Counted from the stretch's first letter, positions 53,042-63,636 are shown. The stretch: 64,000 nucleotides of DNA from Morchella semilibera (GCA_009192285.1 CM018603.1:5019613-5083612), one strand, 5' to 3'. Numbers and translations: made by a program. The notes: generated by a model from the letters alone, not told the origin.

Positions 53042-53835
53042 AAATGAAATCTCTGCTAATAGCGCTGTGGACTCCACCGACAACGGCGATCCCGCTGATT
53101 ACGATATGAACGATGATGTCTATCTAGTTCCTACCTTGCTGCCTCAGCCGGGGACCCAAGCTCACCATCTGTTATATTGTGGAGAAGAGACTGGAAACTA
53201 GATTAAGGGTTTTTGACAATGCTAGATTGTCATAGGTCTTGTAGTATTTTTGTGTAAGGGTTGTGTCAACGAATAGGAGATTCAATTTGGTTTCTAAAGA
53301 AATGGCAGAAAAACCCTGATTAACTGAAGTCTTCTCAAAGCCTCTCGAACCCATTGTGCAAAGTTAATCGCTGTAATCCCCTTCTGCGTCTACCTCCTTT
53401 TAGTAGCAACTCTGTTGCGGAGACTCGATCTTACAACCCCACCTTGAGCGGGACCTCCCTGATAATCTTTCATATTCCGAGAAGGCTCATGTTCCGTACT
53501 AAGTTGTTCAACTTTCACCTTTACTACTACTTACTTTACCGCGGACCGTATAAAAATATCAGTTTGATTTGAAGCTGAATTCAGTCCGATATCAAGCTTT
53601 TATGATTTTATGCCCGATATTTTAGATCAGGTCTTAATTAGCCTATGGTTTCGCTAAAGCTGATATTTAGTGAAGATTATGGTATATGATAATGCCGATA
53701 TAAAGTTGATTTTATTCACTGAAAGATCCGGATGCGCAGGTAGGCCAGTACTCACACTCCTTCTAGCATAGGTGAATTTCACAAATAAAACTCTCGATTT
53801 AATATGTACATTTGTCTAACTATCTTCACTGCAGC
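53042..53835. other. intergenic, no gene seen
   Basis: 3' side of array gene 5, then AT-rich sequence with repeated CCGATAT/GATATT words (53590-53720). No supported frame. Confidence 0.35.
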
Positions 53836-54175
53836 CGCCTGCCTGCCTGCCTGCCTGCCTGCCTACCGTGCCTGCTTGATTCACTGCTTGGTTCCGTGCT
53901 CTTAGGTACAGTGGTTCTGTACTTTCAGGTACGGTGCGGTGCAGTGCAGTGCTGTTCGATACGGTGCTGTGCGGTGCTGTGCGGTGCGGTGCGGTGCTGT
54001 GCGGTGCGGTGCGGTGCGGTGCTTGATTCCGCCGGCACGCTTGTTTGGATTCGCTGGATTGGGTGCTGAATTCACCGGATTCGCTGGGTTGGGTGCTGGA
54101 TTCGCTGGATTGGGTGCTGATATCGCTCGATTCACTGGATTGGGTACTAGATTCGCTGCCAGTGGGTTGGGTATC
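53836..54175. repeat. compound simple repeats: (CTGC)n, (GGTGC)n and GGATTGGGTGCTGATTCGCT-type units
   Basis: CCTG tetranucleotides at 53838-53865. Then a 5-bp GGTGC/TGTGC array at about 53930-54022. Then a larger repeat of TTCGCTGGATTGGGTGCTG units (54045-54165). The frames through it (Cys/Ala/Val-Arg-rich and Asn-Pro-Ala-rich) are products of the repeat. Confidence 0.8.
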
Positions 54176-54235
54176 TAATTCATCGATTAGCTCGTATCTG
54201 AATGATAACGATGATTGATTGGGGGGGGGGGGCGT

Positions 54236-54345
54236 GGATGAAGGTGTAGGGGTAAAGGTGTAGAGGAGATGAAGGTGTAGAGGAGATGAAGGTGCAGAGG
54301 AGATGAAGGTGTAGGGGGGATGATGAAGGTGTAGGGGGCGCAGGT
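54236..54345. repeat. 18-bp minisatellite GATGAAGGTGTAGAGGA
   Basis: About five to six imperfect copies of ATGAAGGTGTAGAGGAG, degenerating at both edges. Confidence 0.75.
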
Positions 54346-54833
54346 GTCTCTAAGTCCACAACCCTAGCCCTATCTTGCTGAGAGTTTTTGATAATCTGAT
54401 TTTATTCACGCATGCTATTCTCCAGAAAGAGCCTGATCGAGCCTTATTTGGCCCTAGTTAGGCACCAAATATCAAGATTATTGCCTAAACAGGCCGAAAC
54501 TATAGATAAAGCATATATCAAGCTCGTATCAGCTCTAGGTCTACAAAACAGGCTGATACTTCTATACAGTCGGGCGGTACAGTACGTATTGATACTCACT
54601 TCGAGCCTGATGTGGAAGATAATCCATGACACATAAACATTTAGTCTCGTAATAAGAACCCGAAGACCCGGAGAGAAAAATGAGCTGGCGAGGTTAAGGC
54701 CTGGGTACTCGATAAATATATCTTAAATGGTTCATCTGGTGGTTCTAAATCGGACAGCAAAGATTGTGCTTGCACTAGTCACAACTAAAATATATACTCC
54801 GTCGTTGTCATCTTAAGGTCGTAGGAACGAAAG

Positions 54834-54841
54834 TATAAATA
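54834..54841 (+). promoter_or_regulatory. TATA box of array gene 6
   Basis: TATAAATA about 155 nt upstream of the ATG at 54997, followed by an A/C-rich leader. Confidence 0.55.
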
Positions 54842-54996
54842 GCCCTTTCAACCCAGATTTAGACCACTACACACCTATAAAATACACCCAAAAAACAACC
54901 AAACAATAATACTCCCAATATATTCACAGGTACTTCCCTCTCCAATATTTGACTCTTGCAACTCACCGAAGTCTTCTAACACACTCTAACACTAGA

Positions 54997-55549
54997 ATGA
55001 CTACTCCTGGCCCCACCGAGCCCCCCCGCCTGCGCTCACTCCGTGCCATCCATGCCCAACTGGTCCTCGTCCTACAAAACTACAAGCAAGAGCTCATCGC
55101 TCACACCCGCGACCGCGCCAACGCAGAAGGTATGATCTGCATATACTACAACGATCTTGAGCTCGCTGGGTGGGATTTCTACGGACACGGCCCCCAAACA
55201 TTCTCGGTCACTACCCTACTCTACGAGGTAGGGGAGCTGAAAGGATTGAGGAGAAGAATCGATGCTATGAATGAATATATAGGGAGGGAGAGTAAGGAAG
55301 TTGGATGGAAGCTTGTCAAGTTGGAGGGAAGGATTGAGGGGATGGTGGCAAGAATGTGGCAGAGATGGGAAGAGAAAAAGCAGAGACAAACGCGTACGTT
55401 CCTGATTCCAGCAGCTTTGACTTGAGCGAAGACAGCTAATAGACGAAACAGCCAGCAAAGTAGAGCGCAATGGTGGTGGGAAGGATGAAACGGAGACGGA
55501 GAAGGTATCGGTAGCTCAGGGGGAGGAGGAGGGAGAAGGGTCCCTTTGA
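54997..55549 (+). CDS. array gene 6: small helix-rich protein, two exons
   Basis: The ATG is at 54997; the open frame upstream begins at TTG. Exons 54997-55393 and 55452-55549 give 164 residues. The 58-nt intron has donor GTACGT, branch GCTAATA and acceptor GAAACAG, phase 1 after codon 132. Splicing yields an acidic C-terminus (KDETETEKVSVAQGEEEGEGSL). Pro-rich head, then helix (LRSLRAIHAQLVLVLQNYKQELIAH), then TRDRANAEGM..LELAGWDFYGHGP (shared with array gene 4), then helix (LYEVGELKGLRRRIDAMNEYI) and a basic coiled coil (RMWQRWEEKKQRQ). No signal or membrane segments. It closes the plus-strand array. Confidence 0.75.
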
Positions 55550-56249
55550 TACCGCCCTAGTATCCTACAGATGCTATAATCGTGGGGGTGATTGTTTGGA
55601 AGGTTCATGGGCGTTAGAGCCTCTAGGTTTTTTACTTTCGCAATTTGTAGGGGTAGCTTTGTCTTATAAAATAGATATGTGGGTCCCTTTTAAGGTGGTG
55701 CAGATAAAGTGAAAACGCTGTCCCTAAGAAAGAATACTCTATACCTCCAGTAGTCGGCCGAGGTTTTAATAAGTTCTCTCAAATTCCTTGCTTTGGTTCC
55801 TTGCCCTTTGTCATTGCTGCAGGATTTCATTCGAGGGGTGTTTCTACAACTAATATAGAGGTGTGGCGGGCCGGCACCTAGACCGCCGTCGAGATACATA
55901 CCCATACGAGCCGGAAGCAAGCTATGGACAGAAACTTACAAACGTCGAAGCACGATGCTCACCCACCGTAAATACCTCAGGATTTTGTTGTGTTGAGGAC
56001 CCGGGCTCCACGACGGTCTCCACTGTCACCTCCGGCCTAGCCAAAGGTTCATTTAGTGGTATCTAAGTCACTATCAAAGCGAAATTGTTATTCCTATCGA
56101 TTGCTTTAACTTCGAGGCTCTATTGATACATGCATATCCTACGGTACCAACTTTTATATTAATATTATTAATAAACTAGACAATTTCGCTTTGTTAGCGG
56201 CTAGTACAGATAGACCCTTCAAGCATAAAGTTATCCATTGCACACCCGA
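55550..56249. other. intergenic, no gene seen
   Basis: Lies between the 3' ends of array gene 6 (+) and the minus-strand frame ending at 56250. The sequence CAAAGCGAAATTG / CAATTTCGCTTTG (about 56076-56088 and 56182-56194) is an inverted pair about 95 bp apart, possibly a small foldback element. Confidence 0.4.
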
Positions 56250-57482
56250 CTAAACGTCTTTCTCACATTTTTTTCTCAAGATAGGCCTACCAACCTTGCC
56301 TGTCTTGATAGCTGTACGGTGGCTCCCTGCCTTGGTTAACCCCCTGCGCTCTCTAATATGTCTCACAGTATCCACAAAACTAGCTGAACCGATCTCAGCT
56401 TTGTTTCCTTTAGCCGACAGGTGCTTTTTCGATGCTATATCAGCGGATAATAATCTTCCCTTGGCACCCTGGGGCTGTTTGAAAATGCAAGTATAGGTAT
56501 ACTTGCTTGGCCGCTTGTTGTTCCGAAGCTCGATGGAATAAACTGGAACGATCCTCCCCCTCTCCCTGCCAGTCTCTGTAAGGAGGTTCGATTCCCAGCC
56601 TTTAGGTAGAGCTTTGAACTCGGGTGCTAATAAATTATTGGAGAAGAGGTAGTTGTAATCAGTATAGCCAAGAGGAGTTGTTCGTTTCCGATAGGCTTTG
56701 CTAAACTGTTCATTGATGTACCTGGTTACTCATAGTGAGGACTCGAAACAGTGATTTGATGTCCCATTAGCAGGCACCCGTTGCTGATACTCTCTGGATG
56801 AGCTGATGGAAAACAAATCTCTGATAGCCCTAAACAGCCTCATTTTCAACTCTCTTTTCCCAAGTATATCGCAGGTTCTCGGTTCTGAATGAATCAAGGC
56901 TCGATGCAAAATCTCAACTGCGTGACTGGTACAGATTCCGTTCCAGTAGCTGTTTCTAGCAGAGCTGGTCACCTCGTCATATATGGTCGTTTTTTGAGCC
57001 CTTGAAGCCCTGCAATGCCGCTCCAAATTCGCCTCGAACTCCACCGGGCACTGAATAGGACATGGCGCTAAGGATTGATCGTACCATGGGATGGTTCCAT
57101 CACAGGTTACAGTAGTAAAGGTCATAAGCCGATTTCTATCCACAAAAGTGACACACATTTTCTCCCCTACAATAGCAGCTGCTACTGTTTCTGCACTTGC
57201 TATAGGATTATCGCAGCTTTCGACTATACCATCGTACTCGGTCCGAGTGATTGGTAAAGCATGAAAAGCGAACTGGATCCTAAACCAAACCCCTCTCCCT
57301 ATAGGCAAACCCAAAGCTTTGCCCCAAAACCTGACATTACTACCTTTGAACTCAAATGATTCGTACTGGCCTGCTCTGAGGGCTTCTGGTAGGAGGTCTT
57401 TATTTTGAATCGTCTTATCATCCTTGCTGTGCCATCTCCAATGAATTTCTAGATGATTTATTCCGACCGGAACCGATGCCCG
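56250..57482 (-). CDS. unrecognised two-exon protein (or gene with an in-frame stop)
   Basis: On the minus strand one frame is open from 57482 to a TAG at 56250, broken only by a TGA at 56730-56732. Both halves look coding: RFWGKALGLPIGRGVWFRIQF.. and YINEQFSKAYRKRTTPLGYTDYNYLFSNNLL... An intron 56722-56790 (69 nt, GTATCA..ACCAG, phase 2, TGCTAAT inside) would remove the TGA and join RE to YINEQ. About 385 residues; several Cys; no domain recognised, no signal peptide seen. No ATG lies near the N-terminus in frame, so an upstream exon or a decayed start is likely. TATATATA at 57639-57646 (minus strand) could be its promoter. It may be a host gene or a transposon-derived fragment. Confidence 0.45.
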
Positions 57483-57485
57483 TCA

Positions 57486-58139
57486 GTCACCAGGTCGCAC
57501 ACATCAGGTATCAACCGACCTGTGCAGAGATCAGGCGTTGCGTGTCGAAGTAAGTGAGTGCTTCTGGGATCGTGCGGCTGTGGGGTGAGTGGGTAAAGAG
57601 GAGTTGAGGATCTATACCCACGATACTACATACGAGGTATATATAGCGGGCTGAAATCACAAAGCAAAACGCAGCAACCATCCAAAAAGGTCAATGCGCA
57701 CTAAGAATATGATACCCTTACAGTCAATGAGCTTTATTGTGATTTCCTAGTCAGTTGTCAGTTGCCCCGAGGCCAACAGAGATTCAAGTTCCCAATCTAG
57801 CCATCCTAGACACTGCGCCCAGTGTTGGTGTGGCTTGTATTTTGGTGAAGCACCATGTAAATGGGAACACATTATGTTACAAACGCCCTAATATTTTTCA
57901 CGGGCAAGAATTTTGACAATCGTCCTGGCCATGGAAGTCGCAATAGGGGTGATAGTAGTTAAACTTTACCGCCTAAACCGATACAAACCAACTACAATGA
58001 TTCTCTGTGTTAGAAAGGATGGTTAAGTAGCTAGTATCGAATTGAGGTCCTTGCGGTATGTGGACTGGTTTGCTATCACGGAGGTCGGAGGGCTGTTTAC
58101 ATGCAAAGATAAGGTTTTTTTAGCCCCAGCGGGCATCAT
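57486..58139. other. upstream region, no gene seen
   Basis: Contains the possible promoter of the minus-strand frame (TATATATA near 57640). No other supported feature. Confidence 0.35.
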
Positions 58140-58230
58140 TCAACTTTCCGACACGGGACTAACTACTTTTAGCGCTGTCGGGCTTCACCGACACAGTAAA
58201 TGATATTTTTGTCGGAAAGTTAATGCTCTA
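58140..58230. repeat. short inverted-repeat element
   Basis: CATTCAACTTTCCGACA and TGTCGGAAAGTTAATG lie about 50 bp apart with an internal GTCGGGCTTCACCGAC. It resembles a tiny MITE, but no target duplication was identified. Confidence 0.35.
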
Positions 58231-58300
58231 GACGGTGAGTAGCATGCTAGCTGCTGGTAGGGATGGGTACGAGACTACCTCAGATCCATTGCTCATACAA

Positions 58301-58695
58301 AGACGAGTGCCGCATGTGATGCATTAGCTGACGAGGCCTTCAAAAAGTAAAAATTTTGATACATTATCGATGCATTACTACTTACCTTCTTAGACACTGT
58401 GAAGAGGCTTAATCATGATAGATACCTAAAATCTGAGTTTGTGGCCAATGTGGTAGTATGTAAGTTAAGTTGCTGGATGGCATAGGTTCCGTCCGCCTTC
58501 GGGAAGGTTTGTTTTTCTTTTGCATTGTCATCATACTAATAGTCAGTACACTCATCACGTTAATAGTTCCTAAAGTCATTTGTAAAGTCGTAGTTGTGCA
58601 CTGTGATGCATTTCCGATGCATTACTCGATGCATATAGCAGCACAATTAAAGGCGATGCATTGACATACACATTTCCGGCACATTTTTAGAGCTA
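58301..58695. mobile_element. decayed MITE-A relative
   Basis: Shares the GATGCATT clusters and the phrase GATGCATTAGCTGACGAGGCC with MITE-A copy 2 (GATGCAT..GTTGAGGCC). It ends near CTAGTAGAG, an altered form of GGTAGAG. The left TIR is not recognisable. Confidence 0.45.
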
Positions 58696-58773
58696 GTAGA
58701 GAATGCTGACTTTCAGTCTTTATTTTGCATTATCATTAATACCAACAGTTTCACACCGGCGGCAAAATAGCTG

Positions 58774-58805
58774 CCACCGGTGGTAGAATGACCTACCACC
58801 GGTGG
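58774..58805. repeat. 13-bp hairpin of CCACCGGTGGTAG
   Basis: CCACCGGTGGTAG, 6-nt loop, CTACCACCGGTGG. Each arm contains the palindrome CCACCGGTGG. A looser relative (TACCGGTAG..CTACCGCTGGTAG) lies near 37194-37224. Confidence 0.7.
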
Positions 58806-59423
58806 TGAATTATGTACTAGTATCCAAATAGTGTTAATATCTCTCAAATACATAAATATCAATTTTTTTATATGAGGAGCAATGAATACAGCGAAAATTC
58901 CGAAAGTTACGTTCAGTTCTCACAAATATCTCCATATATTGCACTAAGAAAATGAAATTATATTGTGGTTGTGGTAGCATTTCTTGCTGCGGTCCGTAAC
59001 TATCAATTACCTGATGCATTAGGGAGGTTACACTATATATAGAACTCCATAGCGATAACGGGTTGATAAAAAGTAGTCATGGCAACCCGCCACATATTTT
59101 TGTTTTGAGCAGCAATATTTTTATCGGCCATACCCAGTTAAGATACATGTATCTTCCATAGAAAAAACGGTTCCAGATAACTATATATCAGACAATATAC
59201 ACAGTATAATTCAGCGAAGACCCCAGGACAACTGTAAAAACTCAAAGTATCACGCCCCTAGTAAGACACCAAAATCCTGTGTATTTACAGGCCTATCACA
59301 AAAGCTAGCTATAGGTATTTATACATTACTTGTCTACCGGATTTTGTATAGAGAACTATGACTTTTAGGTTGCTAGTGGGCTATATGTCATTTTTGCTGA
59401 ACTACCTAAACGTACCTCGTTTC

Positions 59424-59846
59424 CAGGGTTCCCAATGGTACGTATCAGTATGATTTTCATGTCATATCGTACCCACTATTGCATACTGCGGTGGTTATCA
59501 AACTACATAATACTTTGAAGACTCCTTATCATACCAACTATAATATATCATTACTGTAAACGAGTGATGTCTTATGTTCCTCGAAATGTTCCAGGGGCAA
59601 AATCCAGGTTTTCCTTTTTTTCTCTTCCTGGTTCAAGAACTACATAAATCGAGGTTAGTAAAGGTAAATGAAGACCTATTTGGGCGCTAAGTCCCTACCA
59701 TGATATTCATGCTATTATCGATATAGATAAAATCCATATCCTACCTATTATTATCTAAAAGATCATCATATCGTACTCTACTCACTGTACTACCAGCGAG
59801 TTTTATCGATATGTATTACAGCACCCCATTATCATTGAGAACCGTG
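59424..59846. mobile_element. hAT-type MITE, family H (best-preserved copy)
   Basis: 423 bp with ends CAGGGTTCCCAATGG and ..TATCATTGAGAACCGTG and a perfect 8-bp target duplication CTCGTTTC (59416-59423 and 59847-59854). CAGGG-type ends plus an 8-bp duplication are diagnostic of hAT elements. It is highly similar to 18811-19231. Non-coding. Confidence 0.88.
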
Positions 59847-60173
59847 CTCGTTTCGTTATTTTCTATAAAAGGTCCCCATGAGCCATAGCGTAGTGCCGGG
59901 TGTTCCTGTTAAACCTCTATTGGTTATTGGGTATATATGTTCCCGTCCTAATATGTGAAGTGTCTCCGTACCTCTTGCAGTCAACCTCAGCTTGCAATTA
60001 CTATTATACAAGCAGTGGTCCAGTCTACTGCTAGGCGACTGCGGACTGAAGTGGCTTGGCAGTCTGGACTGCATGAGGACTATGTAAATTAAATAATAAC
60101 TCGCAATCTCATAGCGTTTTTGAACACGACTAATACTGCATACATGAAAAAACAGCCAAGACTACATTTTGTA

Positions 60174-60278
60174 CAGCGGTTGGTGATAATTCATCCGGTG
60201 ACCTAAACAGAATTTTGCCTACAAACCGCGTTCTGGTGGAGTTCCGTCCGCGATCCGATGACTTACTACCCACCGCTG
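60174..60278. mobile_element. 105-bp TA-flanked MITE
   Basis: The left end CAGCGGTTGGTGATAATTCATC and the right end GATGACTTACTACCCACCGCTG form imperfect inverted repeats of about 22 bp, flanked by TA on both sides (60172-60173, 60279-60280). Compatible with Tc1/mariner. Confidence 0.6.
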
Positions 60279-60451
60279 TATGGCATGTAATTGCGGTTGT
60301 GTTCAGAAACGCGAGTATGGACTGCAGTCTAAAAGGCTTGGCAGTCCGTCCCATGGGGCAGTCCTATGGACTGCATAAAGGCCGAAAAAGGTTTATATTA
60401 GAGACTTTTAGCCACGGGGAGTGTGAAAGGCAACGAAAAAAAATTTATTAA

Positions 60452-60572
60452 GGCTCTGTTCGGTTGACGTCGGTTGCAATCCATAGATTGAATAAAAAAC
60501 ACCTTTGGAGGTGATTATTTTAATAGGCCCAATCCATAGATTTATAGATTTTTGTTTCAACCGAACAGACCC
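60452..60572. mobile_element. Tourist-like (PIF/Harbinger) MITE
   Basis: 121 bp. The ends GGCTCTGTTCGGTTGA and TCAACCGAACAGACCC are inverted repeats with one mismatch. The flanking 3-bp duplication is TAA (60449-60451, 60573-60575). The GG-x-TCTGTTCGG terminus and TWA target are those of Tourist/PIF-Harbinger elements. Confidence 0.8.
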
Positions 60573-60727
60573 TAATTCCTAAGACTATGCTGCATTTGTT
60601 TGCCTCTTGGCGCGCATAAGGGCCCACAAGTACCCTAAGAAGGAAATCATAGGCATGCGTACCTTCAGGTCTTGTAGTTGAAAATATATATCACATTTGA
60701 CTTGCATCCAACTTGCATTTCTTAGAA

Positions 60728-61153
60728 CTCTACCACCACAATTAATGCATCATTTGATGCATTTACTCATATAAAAATGATTTCGGAATGCATCGGAGGA
60801 TGCATTAAATGCAACGAAGGATGCATTAAATGCAACGAAGGATATTAATGCATTACAGCAACGAATTTACTGATGACACCAACACATTTACTAATAGTTT
60901 AGCTGTGAATAGTCAATAGCATGCCTGAAAAGCTTGAAATTATATCAATTTATAGCATGGCATAATAGATTAGCTCTTCAGTAATCTAATATAATGATTC
61001 AGGTTCAATTCTCTGACAGTTTCTCTTTTTTCAAGAAATTTCCCATGTCCTAATTCGACTGATACGTCAGCTGGGATTTTGATGCATTTCCGATGCATTA
61101 TGAAACGATACATTTTAGATGCATATGCTGATTCATTACTTGAGGTGGTAGAG
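60728..61153. mobile_element. MITE-A copy 3 (uninterrupted), with a tRNA-like core
   Basis: 426 bp. Left end CTCTACCACCACAATTAATG and right end ..TTACTTGAGGTGGTAGAG. Target duplication GAA (60725-60727, 61154-61156). It contains duplicated ATGCAACGAAGGAT units at 60806-60845. A tRNA-like block lies at about 60965-61020 (A-box-like TAGCTCTTCAG, B-box-like GGTTCAATTCT), then a T run, then GATGCATTTC motifs. It is the intact reference for the disrupted copy at 6995-15410. Confidence 0.82.
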
Positions 61154-61283
61154 GAAGTCTTGGGAATAAATAATTTTTTGTTCGTTGCCTTTCACACCCG
61201 TGGCTAAAAAGTCACTATTATCAGGTAGCTGAGATAGGATAATTATTAGTCATAATGCCAGGCGTCAATCATGTACTACATGT

Positions 61284-61400
61284 AGTACTTCGGGGTAGGG
61301 GAAAGTCTGTCAACAGGTGGCGGTGCATTAGCAGGAGATTTTTAAATATTGTTTATGTGTCACCGCCACCTGTTGACAGACTTACCCCTACCGAAGTACT
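61284..61400. repeat. 117-bp near-perfect palindrome (foldback)
   Basis: The left arm 61284-61325 and right arm 61361-61400 (AGTACTTCGG..ACAGGTGGCGGTG and its complement) differ only by small changes around the GGGGAAAGTC/GACTTACCCC segment. The loop is 35 nt and AT-rich. Transcribed, it would give a ~40-bp hairpin. No clear target duplication is present. Confidence 0.85.
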
Positions 61401-61571
61401 AAGTCCATTTTTTTTAGATTCCGGAACGGATTGAGCTAGTCCGCCCAGACCAGCCACCTCTATCATACATGTAGTCCAGGATTGGACGGTCGTTGGTGGT
61501 CACTGGGCCGCCGTGCCACTGCCACTGGTGCAACCAAGGCCAAAATTCATTGATGCTTTTTGTTGCCACAC

Positions 61572-62006
61572 ATGGCGCCCATACAAATTTACTCAATCAA
61601 TCCAGGTGTCTCGGTATTCAAGGTGCACCCCCGGTACTGTTTTGCGGCCCCACCGGATGAGCTAGGATCTCTGGACATGTTTGGTTCGCTGATAGATAAA
61701 AAATCTCCTCCTGTACTTAGAGTCTTATCATCACTCCCGGTAGTTAAGCAACACCCTGAAACGTGGAATATGTCAGGCGAGGGCAGACCTATATCTTATC
61801 TTTATCGGCTACGCCCCATGCATGCGCACAGCCAGTCGTCTGATAGGCTGGTGTGGTGTGGTAGCGCGTGCTTCTCCCGGTCAAATATAACCGTTGTTCC
61901 TAGGAATAATAATTCCCCCCCGCTATACCAAACTCATACTTCACCTCGAGTGATGGTTGGTGATCAAAATTCTGATGGTCGGTTCGTTGATTCGTGGACC
62001 TATTAG
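61572..62006 (+). CDS. hypothetical open frame, uncertain
   Basis: 144 codons from ATG 61572 (the open frame begins at an upstream TTG). It is Ser/Pro/Arg-rich with a few Cys, without recognisable domain, signal peptide or family match in the window. No clear promoter or splice context. It may be a chance frame; listed only because it is the longest in a 2.5-kb stretch. Confidence 0.2.
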   Translation: MAPIQIYSINPGVSVFKVHPRYCFAAPPDELGSLDMFGSLIDKKSPPVLRVLSSLPVVKQHPETWNMSGEGRPISYLYRLRPMHAHSQSSDRLVWCGSACFSRSNITVVPRNNNSPPLYQTHTSPRVMVGDQNSDGRFVDSWTY

Positions 62007-63436
62007 GAAAGGTGTTCAACATACGAGGTCTAATAGACTCTCTTTACCTCACAGACAGCCCCCAAGCATTTACCAGGAGAGCCTAACTACTTTAATTTGC
62101 TCATATTATCGCCCCGGGGGCCGGGTGCCGGGAGTGTGAAATCGAAAAGAAACACGCATCTAGGAGGGCAGCTGCAACCAAACCACATCCTTGCAGGACA
62201 TGTTTTACGGTAACGTATTTGATGCAGAAGTTGGGTGTAACCTGGAGGCTGGATGTTTTCTTTTCCCAGAAATTCCCATAAACGGCTATAAATAGGTGTA
62301 AAGGTGTACGGTTTGAAATTGTCAGATATGTTTCCGATACGTAGAGTGTACTTACCAGTGATATATCAACCAGAATAGATGGATTCTACAACACCCGCTA
62401 TTAACTCCACTATCCTTTCCGGGGCGTCGCTATGAAACCTGCGACAGAGTCACAAGTAGATGCCTGGAGAAAATAGTAAAGCTAAAGAGAGGTTGCAATA
62501 GCGGAGAGATGCCGGAACCTTTCACAACTACCAGCTCTCTTTTTTACAATCTCTACAGTCCCCGCAACCTGTGATGCCGCAACAGCTTCTTCCACTACAG
62601 GAGAGCGCCGAGAGTGCCGAGTCTCAAATGCTGATGGGTCTCAGGTGCGCGCCGAGAGCGCCGAGACTGGGGGGTAGCAGTTCAAGAGAGTGCGGTAAGG
62701 CCTCTGATGGCAAAGGGAAATTGCGGAAAGCTAATCAGGGCATAGATTAGAACCAAGGGCGCCTACCTGTCAGATGTGCACAGATCTTCTTTGTTGAAAT
62801 CATGCATGAGTACCAGGGTTAGCATAAGTATGGAAAGAAGACCGGGTGATGGAGTATGATTAGTGTTGCGCTACTGGAGGAAGGAGGAGTTAAATTCAGG
62901 GACCTGCAGGGAACTGTTTGTGTTTGGTTGGTACTAGGGGGGCACGGGCAAAGATAAAAGGAGGCATATGAGTGGCTCAGAGGCTCAGCAGGGGGAAACA
63001 GTTGATGCAGGCGATTGGTCAGGTAAATTAACATCGGAATTTGCTCCTGATAATAGTTTAGCTGATAAAACCGTAGTGATTAGCATGAGGATGACCCGGA
63101 TTGCTACGTTCAGGGTAGACAAAAACCACCTTCAGATGAGGAAAGGGAAGCTCCTTAAGCCGCCACCCACCTGCTCAAACCTTTGTATCAATATAGATAT
63201 ATATGAATCGGCAAATGCATCGGCATATGCATCGACATAAGTGTCCTAAATGGGCCCTAAATATATTGGCATATGCATTCCAGCCACGTTTGACGGATTT
63301 CCGATCAGTGGGTCCAGATGTAGAAGGATCAGCAAATATATATGGTCCAGAGAAGGGTATTCCCCGGGACTATCCCCCAAGAGAGGCCTCGAGAGGTAAT
63401 GTACCCAGGGATTCAGTGTCTCCTGTTCTACATGGG
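62007..63436. other. no supported gene
   Basis: Short frames only. Direct words GCGCCGAGAG(T/C)GCCGAG repeat at about 62604-62665. GCATATGCATCGGC-type words near 63210-63235 look like MITE-A interior fragments. Confidence 0.35.
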
Positions 63437-63442
63437 TAATTG

Positions 63443-63482
63443 CTGATAATGCATCGAATGATGCATTTCCTGGAATGGTAGA
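63443..63482. mobile_element. MITE-A terminal fragment
   Basis: GATAATGCATCGAATGATGCATTTCCTGGAATGGTAGAG matches the right end of MITE-A copy 2. No left end was found. A tRNA-like TAGCTCTTAG / AGTTCAAGTCC pair lies just beyond (63528-63555), so the copy is rearranged. Confidence 0.5.
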
Positions 63483-63636
63483 GTTGGTGATGCTGGCGTT
63501 CGGTACCCTCTGTTATATTTATAGTTTAGCTCTTAGATCTTAGTTCAAGTCCAGCCCATAATCCCTAGCCCATATCGCCCAACTAGCTGGAAGCAGAACA
63601 AAGATCTAAAACTCGGTGGTTCAAAAGAGCACTTTA

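Noticed and set aside
53812-54178. Cys/Ala/Val-Arg-rich and Asn-Pro-Ala-rich frames
   Set aside because: Direct translations of the GGTGC and GGATTGGGTGCTG tandem repeats.
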